The notes beneath the pieces were generated by a model that was not told the DNA's origin, did no database searches, and saw only the letters and a list, made by a program, of their open reading frames with translations. The position numbers were made by a program, and so were the translations under genes. From Pyrobaculum sp. (GTDB lineage: Archaea; Thermoproteota; Thermoprotei; Thermoproteales; Thermoproteaceae), in NCBI GenBank assembly GCA_009903905.1, contig WYEI01000150.1, positions 1 through 7,664 on the forward strand: a stretch of 7,664 nucleotides of DNA, read 5' to 3'. Shown piece after piece: positions 1 to 5,247 of this stretch; the stretch's first letter is position 1, and every line of letters begins with the position of its first letter.

Positions 1-1
1 C

Positions 2-43
2 GACGTGATGATTATTGACGTAAACGGAGCCGGAGGCGGCTGA
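2..43 (+). CDS. Possible 3' end of an unidentified plus-strand gene (partial)
   Basis: The first bases read as 13 open codons (DVMIIDVNGAGGG) followed by TGA at 41-43, and the window edge cuts off anything upstream. Most codons have a purine in the first position and several fit the RNY pattern, which suits real coding sequence, but the stretch is too short to prove it. No family can be named. If real, the gene runs convergently toward the tRNA-Ser(GCT) gene. The minus strand here is also open for a similar length, so the call is weak. Confidence 0.22.
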   Translation, partial: DVMIIDVNGAGGG

Positions 44-148
44 GGCTGACGCGCCGAACTTAACCAGCTACGGAGCCGACATGCCGCACAGTCAACATGT
101 GGAATTGGCTACATATGTCCGTTAGACAGAAACCGGAGAGTCGGTAGA

Positions 149-247
149 CGCCGGGGGTGGGATTTGAACCCACGCCCCCGAACGGGGACGGGCTCGCTGC
201 GCCTGGCTTAGCAGGCCCGCGCCTTGGACCAACTCGGCCACCCCGGC
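149..247 (-). tRNA. tRNA-Ser(GCT) with a 14-nt intron
   Basis: Read on the minus strand, this is a complete class II tRNA. The seven-base acceptor strand GCCGGGG at 247-241 pairs with CCCCGGC at 156-150, and the discriminator base is G at 149. The D arm, the long variable arm typical of serine tRNA (CCCCG/CGGGG with a TT loop) and the T arm (GTGGG, TTCAAAT loop, CCCAC) are all visible. The anticodon stem CGGGC/GCCCG encloses 21 nt instead of 7. Removing 14 nt after position 37 leaves the loop CTGCTAA, with anticodon GCT, which reads AGC/AGU serine codons. The mature length of 85 nt equals that of the second tRNA-Ser in the window. CCA is not encoded. Confidence 0.96.
195..208 (-). other. tRNA intron at canonical position 37/38
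   Basis: The 14-nt insertion lies between A37 and A38. It folds into the bulge-helix-bulge substrate of the archaeal splicing endonuclease. The anticodon-loop bases CTGC pair with GCAG in the intron, giving the 4-bp central helix. This helix is flanked by 3-nt bulges TA^A and CG^A that hold the two cut sites. The outer helix is the anticodon stem, and the inner helix is only 2 bp (GC/GC) closing a CAG loop, so this is a minimal form of the motif. Confidence 0.9.
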
Positions 248-262
248 TGGGAGATGTTATGG

Positions 263-1063
263 CTACGGTTTTAAATTTTTCTCCTCTCTCGACTTTTTCC
301 ACTCTAGGTAGTCTTTGTAGGTTATGCGGTAGCCTCGCGGAGCTAGAGGCTCGTAGAGCATGAAGCGCGCCGGCGGGTAGGGATACATCCTCTTGATGTT
401 TTCAAGACCTGTCAATATCTTCTCTAGGTGCTCAACGGGCAGAGATACGCTTACCTCGTCCTCCTCTGACCAGCCCCACACCACCTCTCCAGACGATGGG
501 ATGCTTACATGAGGCCGTTTTGAGCGGTGTGCGCCTACAGCCGCCGAACACGTAAAGAACCAGTTGCTACTAATTTCTGGGAATATGCCGTGCCAGATCA
601 ACGCCCTTGCGATGGCGCTTATTTGAGTCGGCGTGCCGTATATAACGGCAACGTCAGGCACAACCTCGGCGGTCTCCAGCGGCGTCACCACTACAGCCTT
701 TATACTGCCCTGTGGCAAGGCTTTTTCCTGTAGCTTAAGAGTTAAGAAGCTCTTGACCTCTTCACTTGAGGTATGCCACTTCAACACCTCACCTAAGTAT
801 TCTGGGTACTCCGGCACAAGTCCGTATATATAGGCGCCGACCATGCAGAACATGTCTTCCAACTTAAAGGCTATGGGCTTGCCGTGACGCCTAACAGTGT
901 TGATAACCTGGCATACAGCCATGTGGACGCCGAAGTCCTGCGGTCTCTTAAACCGAGAAACGTCGCAATCCTCGCCACAGAACTTAATACCCACCGGGTA
1001 AGTCCTGAGACCAAGCCTAGCTCTGAGCCCCCTGCCAAGGTTTCTAACCTCTCCAATCTCCAT
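263..1063 (-). CDS. DUF169 (COG2043) family protein
   Basis: The 266-residue protein matches my recollection of the DUF169 family. It opens with LGLRTYPVGIKF (residues 17-28), has CQVIN with Cys51, then KLEDMFCMVGAYIYGL with Cys73. Further conserved-looking stretches are VYGTPTQ-like IYGTPTQISA near 141-150 and SCNWFFTCSAAVGA-like SSNWFFTCSAAVGA near 165-178. The family is widespread in archaea and anaerobic bacteria, and its biochemical role is not established to my knowledge. Five cysteines (29, 33, 51, 73, 172) make a metal or cofactor site conceivable, but that is inference. There is no signal peptide or membrane segment, so it is probably cytoplasmic. The ATG at 1063 sits about 24 bp downstream of a good TATA box, which implies a leaderless mRNA. 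It is transcribed alone, toward the tRNA-Ser gene whose promoter overlaps its end. Confidence 0.88.
   Translation of the reverse strand: MEIGEVRNLGRGLRARLGLRTYPVGIKFCGEDCDVSRFKRPQDFGVHMAVCQVINTVRRHGKPIAFKLEDMFCMVGAYIYGLVPEYPEYLGEVLKWHTSSEEVKSFLTLKLQEKALPQGSIKAVVVTPLETAEVVPDVAVIYGTPTQISAIARALIWHGIFPEISSNWFFTCSAAVGAHRSKRPHVSIPSSGEVVWGWSEEDEVSVSLPVEHLEKILTGLENIKRMYPYPPARFMLYEPLAPRGYRITYKDYLEWKKSREEKNLKP
268..281 (-). promoter_or_regulatory. TATA box of tRNA-Ser(GCT), inside the end of the DUF169 gene
   Basis: On the minus strand an A/T tract contains TTTAAA at 275-270, centred about 25 bp upstream of the tRNA 5' end at 247. That is the usual archaeal TATA-to-start distance. The element lies within the last codons of the upstream DUF169 gene, whose stop is at 265-263, so coding sequence and promoter share bases. 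Confidence 0.6.
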
Positions 1064-1082
1064 AAGTCATGTTTCAACACCA

Positions 1083-1092
1083 ATTTATAGTT
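1083..1092 (-). promoter_or_regulatory. TATA box of the DUF169 gene
   Basis: The minus strand reads CTATAAATTG here, a near-consensus archaeal TATA box. Its centre is about 24 bp upstream of the ATG at 1063, so transcription should start at or next to the start codon. This distance decides the start: there is no space for a leader or a ribosome binding site. Confidence 0.65.
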
Positions 1093-1157
1093 TTTTGACT
1101 ATTAGCAAAAACACCTATAAATCCCGACGTATGCAAGTTCGTGATGAGTAACACAGT

Positions 1158-1804
1158 CTAGGGTTCGATGCCCGCAGTGGCCAGGGCTGACTCTTCTAGG
1201 GCTATTACAGCATAGAAAGGGCAATCAGAACCGCCGACCTTTTCCCGCTCTAAAGGGCGGATGTCCCTCTGGGAGGTCTACCAGCCTTTGCCCGCCTTCG
1301 TCGACGTCGGCTGTCTATACACCCCTTGGCACTAAATCGCCTCTTCTCTTAACGCTTCTTAATGTCCCCACACCTCTTACCGCACCTCTGGAGTAATTTC
1401 CACGACATGTTTAACACCGTAGCTACGTCTCAAATCGTAGCCGTGTGGACGCGGCAGAATACGTCAACTGCCGCCGTCCTTGGCAACACGAATATTACAT
1501 CGGCTCTTACGAGGATACGCAACAACAACGGCGTCCCACTCGGCGAACTTCTCCTATTTTAGTTTGGTGAAAAAGAGCCCGGCAGGCTCAGTCTTTATGG
1601 AGTATATGTAGTGCATTGTCCATTCCGCCGCGACGCCTTCTTCACCGTGTCCAAAAGAACCTGCCACCCCATTCTCACATGGCGAGGTGGCGTAAACCTC
1701 GGCGGAGATAGTTACCTCCACCCATATCACCAGCTATTTAGGTGCAACAGGGACAACCCAGCCACCCCTACCTCAGCAGAGACAAGAATTTTGAAATTTT
1801 CACC
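1158..1804 (-). pseudogene. Decayed protein-coding gene with many in-frame stops
   Basis: One minus-strand frame (codons whose plus-strand start is divisible by 3) gives convincing protein between stops. Examples are VEVTISAEVYATSPCENGVA, EKFAEWDAVVVAYPRKSRCN and GYDLRRSYGVKHVVEITPEV, then further on EREKVGGSDCPFYAVIALEE. RNY-type codons predominate in these stretches. The frame is broken by TAG 1736-1734, TAG 1556-1554, TGA 1466-1464, TAA 1379-1377, TAA 1361-1359, TAG 1334-1332, TAG 1280-1278 and TAG 1160-1158. Upstream, near 1804-1760, a second frame (GENFKILVSAEVGVAG) looks like the same gene before a frameshift. The fragments between 1734 and 1377 are the strongest evidence, and the downstream part is more degraded. 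The longest uninterrupted piece, 58 codons from GTG at 1730, could be mistaken for a small gene. I cannot name the family with confidence. A repeated Pyrobaculum protein family of the PaREP2 type is a guess worth testing. Confidence 0.55.
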
Positions 1805-1816
1805 GACGCTGAAGAA

Positions 1817-1832
1817 GCTATAAAAATAAGGG
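1817..1832 (-). terminator. Oligo-T tract after the cohesin-like gene
   Basis: Ten bases past the TAA of the 199-residue gene, the minus strand reads CCCTTATTTTTATAG with a run of five Ts at 1826-1822. Archaeal RNA polymerase terminates on such T-rich tracts without needing a hairpin. The same bases on the plus strand spell CTATAAAAAT, a good TATA box, so an antisense promoter is the alternative reading. Confidence 0.35.
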
Positions 1833-1840
1833 AGGTGAGC

Positions 1841-2440
1841 TTAGCGTCGCCTCGTGGCGAGGTACAACGCCAAAATTGCCGTTACGACGGCTACAGCTAT
1901 TGCCACATATGTGACTGGATGTACGTAGGGCTTCTCAACCACAACTGTATACGTCGCTGGGGCAATCTGCGTCGTAGCTTGCTCTGTGTGCTGGATAGCG
2001 GTGTTGGGACTTCGGCTCGTCGCCTGTATCGTTATGGTTTCGTAATGCGTGTTTCCATTGTCGTCGTCTATCCTCGCAGATATCTCCACAACGCCCCTCG
2101 CTCTGAGCATCGCCACGGCCAGCTCCACATTTGTCGCCCCTGGCCTCACCTCGTCCTCCAAGTCCACAGCCTTGAGGACGCCGCCGCTCCACTCCTTCAG
2201 CCTAGCCCACGGGGAGAAGCGGACGTGCACAACATCGCCGCCTGTGATGTTTATGGTATAGCCGGCCAAACCCTCCGGCGCCTTGTCGAGGATAAGCGTT
2301 ACGTTGATGAAGTCGCCGCTCTCCACCACACGTGCCGTCAAGGCCGAGAAAACCAGGTCGGCAGTTAACAGGAATGTAAACAACGCAATTACGTACGTTA
2401 TGGGCCCGATTTGTATGAACCTAGACGGTGCTACGTTCAT
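1841..2440 (-). CDS. Membrane-anchored cohesin-like protein
   Basis: The 199-residue protein begins with a hydrophobic segment at about 13-34 (signal peptide or anchor). Next comes one cohesin-like module at about 36-130, then a Ser/Thr/Gln-rich linker at about 138-165. It ends with a transmembrane helix at about 174-195 and a basic tail, TRRR. The predicted topology puts the module outside the cell, tethered by its C terminus. The module is paralogous to one in the preceding gene. Both share a LDKAPEGLAGY / LDRAPGGLSGF motif, a phenylalanine-Pro-Trp-Ala segment (FSPWARL / FPDWAGL), KAVD followed by VRPGATNV / IRPGAQNV, and a terminal IDDD with Asn or Gly. Unlike its partner it has no cysteine. 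Its ATG overlaps the upstream stop in an ATGA junction, so translation is probably coupled. Cohesins are known to bind dockerins; that this one binds its neighbour's dockerin is inference. Assignment as cohesin rests on module layout and motifs, without a profile search. Confidence 0.8.
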   Translation of the reverse strand: MNVAPSRFIQIGPITYVIALFTFLLTADLVFSALTARVVESGDFINVTLILDKAPEGLAGYTINITGGDVVHVRFSPWARLKEWSGGVLKAVDLEDEVRPGATNVELAVAMLRARGVVEISARIDDDNGNTHYETITIQATSRSPNTAIQHTEQATTQIAPATYTVVVEKPYVHPVTYVAIAVAVVTAILALYLATRRR

Positions 2441-4419
2441 CGCACCATTCTAAACAGCGCCACGATGTCGTCGTAGTCTAGGCGGCCGTTTCTGTTGAAG
2501 TCGTATAGTTGCCAGCACTCGCGTATCGCCGGGTCGTCGAAGTATCTAAACAGCCTAACCACGTCGTCGTAGTCGAGCCTGCCGTTTCCGTTTAAATCCT
2601 CGTAAAGCCCATCGCCGTTTAGATCCCTAGGCATAACCCCGGCAACAGGCCTCGGACAGCCGGAGACGTAGACAACGCCAGGTTTCATAACCACGGCTAC
2701 GGGCCGTCCGCCGTCGTCATCGATGGTTGCATTTACAACCGAGGCCACGGCAACTCCAGGCGTCAATGCCTTCACAGTTATTTCGGCAAGTACGACGTTC
2801 TGCGCGCCGGGCCTGATTACGTCCCTTACATCAACCGCCTTAAGCTCGACCGTGTACTCATCTATCCTCCTCCAGTCGCTAAGCCCAGCCCAGTCGGGGA
2901 ACTTAACGCCTTCAATCCTAACGTCTGCGGGCACGCACAACGAAGCAGGTGGGCAGTAGCCCGGCAGAAGCGCCGCAGTACGCGTCGTAAACCGCAGTGA
3001 GAAGCCCGACAAGCCGCCGGGCGCCCTATCAAGAACAACCCTAACAACGCCGGCGCCTCCCACAGGGATTGTTGCATTTGTGACGTATATCTCAACGCGT
3101 GCCCCGCCGGACATCTCCTTCACCGTAAAACAAGCTCTTCCCACCTCCTCGCCCGGGGGTAGCTTTTGTATTGTGTATGGGCCTAGGAAGAAGTTTAATG
3201 AAACGCAATACGTGCCCGGCGTGTTTGGCGCCGTGAGGCCGAAGCTTTTTGTAATTACTCTGTGCGCCTCTATCTGCCCGTCCCACAGCCGCGTAATTTC
3301 ACGGTAGTTCCAGTCGTAGACCACCAGGTGGGCTGTGCAGTTGGCGCAACATCTAGCCAGTACAAACTCGGCGTAGCCGCCGACGACGACGCCTGGGGCG
3401 GCCTCATTACTGTTAAGGCGAAACTGGCGGAGGTAAAAACATCTCTCTGGGTTTAGCTCTACGTCGAGAGACATGTCGCTTGATACGTAGATGTTTCTCT
3501 CTCCGCTGTATTTAATCTTTGTGCCAGCCACGTCGTATTCTTTCTCTGCCCTTACGACATAGCTCCCCTCGGAGAGTAGGAAAACAGCGACGCCAGAGTA
3601 ATCAGCATATTGACACATGCCGCTGGCACATACACGCGCGCCTGCGGCGGCGGAGCCGTCTACATGCACAGCCCTCACCTTGACCTGATACTGCCTGCCC
3701 ACCCTAACCGACTTCTCCACGGCGTCTCTTCCCACATCAGAGCTGTATTCGACGCGTATTGTGTATACGCCGTCTTTTAGGAATGTCACCGGGCCGATGT
3801 TTATCATGAGGGTGTGGCATGCGGTTATGCCGACGTCGAGCTCCAGGCCTTTGTAGACATAGTAAACCTCCCTTCCTCCGTAGTAAATCCTTGCCCTGAA
3901 ACTGCCTCTCTGCCCCGGCGAATCGACGTAGATAGAAAGCCGCAGAGTTCTTGCGTCGATCCAGTCTTCTCTCACTTCGCGGATTTTTGGGGGCATCAGT
4001 GCCATGGTGCAGACCTGTCCGAAGCCGTAGATGTCGATGGACTGTATCCACTGCGCCGTGCCCAGCCACAGAGGAATGCCTATAGCCGTAAAGCCCTCAC
4101 CGGCTTTTGCGACTTGTATCTGCGTCGCCGAATATTGTCTAACAGAGCCCCAGCCCCAAGCACAGTCCCAAGACCCCCCGAGTAGACACAGGCCAACCGC
4201 CGCGTCGAAATTCTGGAAGCCGTAAACAGCAACTTCGGCACGTAACGAGCCGGTCATATTGATTGAGGGGATCTCCGAGATCTTCAACCCAACAATCTCG
4301 CCGGGCGGAGGCGAGACGTAGGTAGGGTCATACCACGCATAGACATCTGGAGCTATATACTGCCCTACCACGATTACAACCGACAGGACAAGCATTAGTA
4401 AAAGCACAGCCCTTGCCAT
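2437..4419 (-). CDS. Secreted Ig-like / cohesin-like / dockerin protein
   Basis: This 660-residue protein has a signal peptide (about 1-28, ending VYA). Domains in order are β-rich modules of unknown type (about 30-240), a carboxypeptidase-regulatory-like Ig fold (about 244-323, with DGSAAAGARVC and SGVAVFLLSEGSYVVRAEKEY-like features), an Ig-like segment (about 327-432), a cohesin-like module (about 441-586) and a C-terminal dockerin (about 598-660). The dockerin has two F-hand calcium loops, D608-N610-N612-G613-D616-D619 and D640-N642-N644-G645-D648-D651. Each is followed by a matching helix (DDVVRLFRYF, DDIVALFRMV). The preceding DLNGDGLYED resembles other archaeal dockerins I know. Sixteen cysteines suggest disulfides, and several N-x-S/T sequons suggest glycosylation. 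No catalytic motif is visible. I chose ATG 4419 (MARAV) because it lies about 24 bp from the TATA box; TTG 4425 would add two residues. The gene heads the operon with the anchored cohesin protein. Confidence 0.85.
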   Translation of the reverse strand: MARAVLLLMLVLSVVIVVGQYIAPDVYAWYDPTYVSPPPGEIVGLKISEIPSINMTGSLRAEVAVYGFQNFDAAVGLCLLGGSWDCAWGWGSVRQYSATQIQVAKAGEGFTAIGIPLWLGTAQWIQSIDIYGFGQVCTMALMPPKIREVREDWIDARTLRLSIYVDSPGQRGSFRARIYYGGREVYYVYKGLELDVGITACHTLMINIGPVTFLKDGVYTIRVEYSSDVGRDAVEKSVRVGRQYQVKVRAVHVDGSAAAGARVCASGMCQYADYSGVAVFLLSEGSYVVRAEKEYDVAGTKIKYSGERNIYVSSDMSLDVELNPERCFYLRQFRLNSNEAAPGVVVGGYAEFVLARCCANCTAHLVVYDWNYREITRLWDGQIEAHRVITKSFGLTAPNTPGTYCVSLNFFLGPYTIQKLPPGEEVGRACFTVKEMSGGARVEIYVTNATIPVGGAGVVRVVLDRAPGGLSGFSLRFTTRTAALLPGYCPPASLCVPADVRIEGVKFPDWAGLSDWRRIDEYTVELKAVDVRDVIRPGAQNVVLAEITVKALTPGVAVASVVNATIDDDGGRPVAVVMKPGVVYVSGCPRPVAGVMPRDLNGDGLYEDLNGNGRLDYDDVVRLFRYFDDPAIRECWQLYDFNRNGRLDYDDIVALFRMVR

Positions 4420-4435
4420 GAACAACTCTGGAGGG

Positions 4436-4450
4436 GAAAATATATTTTTC
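4436..4450 (-). promoter_or_regulatory. TATA box of the cohesin/dockerin operon
   Basis: The minus strand reads GAAAAATATATTTTC, centred near 4443. The ATG at 4419 is about 24 bp downstream, which fits a leaderless transcript beginning at the start codon. No Shine-Dalgarno sequence precedes that ATG on this strand. This promoter probably serves both genes of the operon. Confidence 0.65.
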
Positions 4451-4455
4451 TTGCG

Positions 4456-4469
4456 GCGTCTCTTGACGC
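4456..4469. promoter_or_regulatory. Inverted repeat upstream of the operon TATA box
   Basis: GCGTC-TCTT-GACGC is a perfect 5-bp palindrome with a 4-nt spacer. It sits 6 bp upstream of the A/T tract, about -37 to -50 relative to the predicted start. Archaeal activators commonly bind just upstream of BRE/TATA, so this is a candidate operator for the cohesin/dockerin operon. A 5-bp arm can also arise by chance. Confidence 0.3.
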
Positions 4470-4568
4470 AACGCTCATACCATCTCCCCAGATTCGATGT
4501 TTACGCAAGACGAAAGACCAAGTCCCATGCTACGTCCTCTCTCCTCGCCAATGTACCAACTAAGGTCC

Positions 4569-5053
4569 TCAGGTGGTATTTATCAGCCTCTTCGCTACGC
4601 GTCTATCCTTTTGTCCCTCGACCGTCTCTGCGAGACGCCTTGCCGCCTCCTCTGCGACTTCAGAAGTCGCTTCACGGGAGATTGAGCGTGACCATATTTG
4701 TGAAAAGTCAATCAACGCGTTGCACAAGCCGCTCTATGAGTTCATTCACGTCCTTACTAAGTTTTAAAGCCATCTCGGCTTTTCCCGTGGGCTTCTGTTA
4801 TCTGCGCTGGGGGATGAGGCCAGGTGTCGTCCACAACGTCTCTGTCACGCAAGTCTTCACCCCCTTTCATAGACACTATGGCGTACACGATAATAGGCAT
4901 AGGACGTATGGCGCCGCGAGCAACGCCCTAGCGGCACGTCTCGCGGAGGGTCAGCTGGTCACCTGCCAACGGGTACGCTGAGTAAGACTCCCGATTCTTT
5001 CTCTTATCGATCTCCCTGATGATGCGCCCCTTAAGTTGACAGCTGTCGGCCAT
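4569..5053 (-). pseudogene. Decayed unidentified gene: one stop and two frameshifts
   Basis: Three consecutive minus-strand frames give protein-like sequence that joins end to end. Segment 1 starts at ATG 5053 (MADSCQLKGRIIREIDKRKN, then YSAYPLAGDQLTLRETC), meets TAG at 4930-4928 and continues in frame (GAIRPMPIIVYAIVSMKGGE, then RDVVDDTWPHPPAQITEAHG) to TAG 4759-4757. Segment 2, one frame over, is MALKLSKDVNELIERLVQRVD, from ATG 4773 to TGA 4710-4708. Segment 3, one frame further, is IDFSQIWSRSISREATSEVA then an Ala/Glu/Arg-rich, coiled-coil-like EEAARRLAETVEG and a basic tail, ending at TGA 4571-4569. Two single-base indels near 4770 and 4712 plus one stop would restore a protein of roughly 160 residues. 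Coding may begin further upstream, since the frame stays open to about 5119 (VKCCFCKNGASFPEVRQ). I do not recognise the family. Alternatively the three segments are separate very small overlapping genes. Confidence 0.55.
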
Positions 5054-5083
5054 TTGGCGCACTTCTGGAAAAGACGCGCCGTT

Positions 5084-5119
5084 TTTACAAAAGCAACACT
5101 TTACAGAGTTTTTGTAAAG
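5084..5119. repeat. Nested inverted repeats downstream of tRNA-Ser(GGA)
   Basis: Two overlapping palindromes lie 10-50 bp beyond the tRNA 3' end. One is CTTTACA (5099-5105) with TGTAAAG (5113-5119) and a 7-nt loop. The other is TTTACAAAA (5084-5092) with TTTTGTAAA (5110-5118). On the minus strand they follow a pyrimidine-rich stretch (CCTTTCTCCTCTTT), so they may help terminate the tRNA transcript. They could equally be a protein-binding site or the end of a decayed element. Confidence 0.4.
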
Positions 5120-5129
5120 AGGAGAAAGG

Positions 5130-5214
5130 CGCCGGGGGTGGGATTTGAACCCACGCCCCCTTGACGGGGACGGGATCTCCAGTCCCGCGCCTTGGGCCGC
5201 TCGGCCACCCCGGC
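5130..5214 (-). tRNA. tRNA-Ser(GGA)
   Basis: This is a complete 85-nt class II tRNA on the minus strand. The acceptor GCCGGGG/CCCCGGC has discriminator G at 5130. The anticodon stem CGGGA/TCCCG encloses the loop CTGGAGA, giving anticodon GGA for UCC/UCU serine codons. The long variable arm pairs CCCCG-type bases around a short loop, and the T arm is GTGGG-TTCAAAT-CCCAC. There is no intron and no encoded CCA. Its last 31 bases, including the discriminator, are identical to those of tRNA-Ser(GCT) at 149-179, as expected for isoacceptors charged by one seryl-tRNA synthetase. Confidence 0.96.
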
Positions 5215-5234
5215 CGTGTCTCCGTGTCTGTTTG

Positions 5235-5247
5235 TATTTAAGCTTTA
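5235..5247 (-). promoter_or_regulatory. TATA box of tRNA-Ser(GGA), abutting the livG-type stop codon
   Basis: The minus strand reads AAGCTTAAATA, with the TTAAATA core at 5241-5235 centred 24 bp from the tRNA 5' end. The BRE-like bases touch the TAA stop of the ATPase gene at 5247-5245. This repeats the layout seen at the other tRNA-Ser gene. Confidence 0.6.

Noticed and set aside
5..49. GTGATGA at 5-11 with CTGA at 40-43 and 46-49, a possible C/D guide RNA.
   Set aside because: No acceptable internal boxes or terminal stem, no visible promoter in the window, and the same bases read as plausible gene-end codons.
1161..1173. GGG-TTCGATG-CCC, resembling a tRNA T arm, possibly a tRNA remnant.
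   Set aside because: The stem is only 3 bp, the loop breaks the pyrimidine-60 rule, and no acceptor, anticodon or D arm is found on either side.
1554..1736. In-frame TAG codons read as pyrrolysine, or a stand-alone 58-residue gene from GTG 1730.
   Set aside because: The same frame is also broken by TGA and TAA, and coherent coding continues past several stops, so decay of a larger gene is the simpler reading.
1742..2368. Long plus-strand open frame of 208 codons with a GGAGGTGA just after a TATA-like sequence.
   Set aside because: It lies antisense to the cohesin-like gene, whose frame has a signal segment, a homologous module and a terminal membrane helix. The antisense product has no coherent domain features, and the GGAGGTGA is not followed by a properly spaced start.
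4418..4981. Plus-strand open frame of 187 codons upstream of the operon.
   Set aside because: Its product is low in coherent features (many Ser, Arg, Pro). The minus strand of the same bases gives better coding-like segments with RNY codons. It also starts inside the operon promoter region.
149..5160. A 31-nt exact direct repeat (149-179 and 5130-5160) flanking about 5 kb, resembling attachment sites of an integrated element.
   Set aside because: The repeat is the shared T-arm and acceptor end of two complete tRNA-Ser genes with different anticodons. No integrase is visible between them, so isoacceptor homology explains it.
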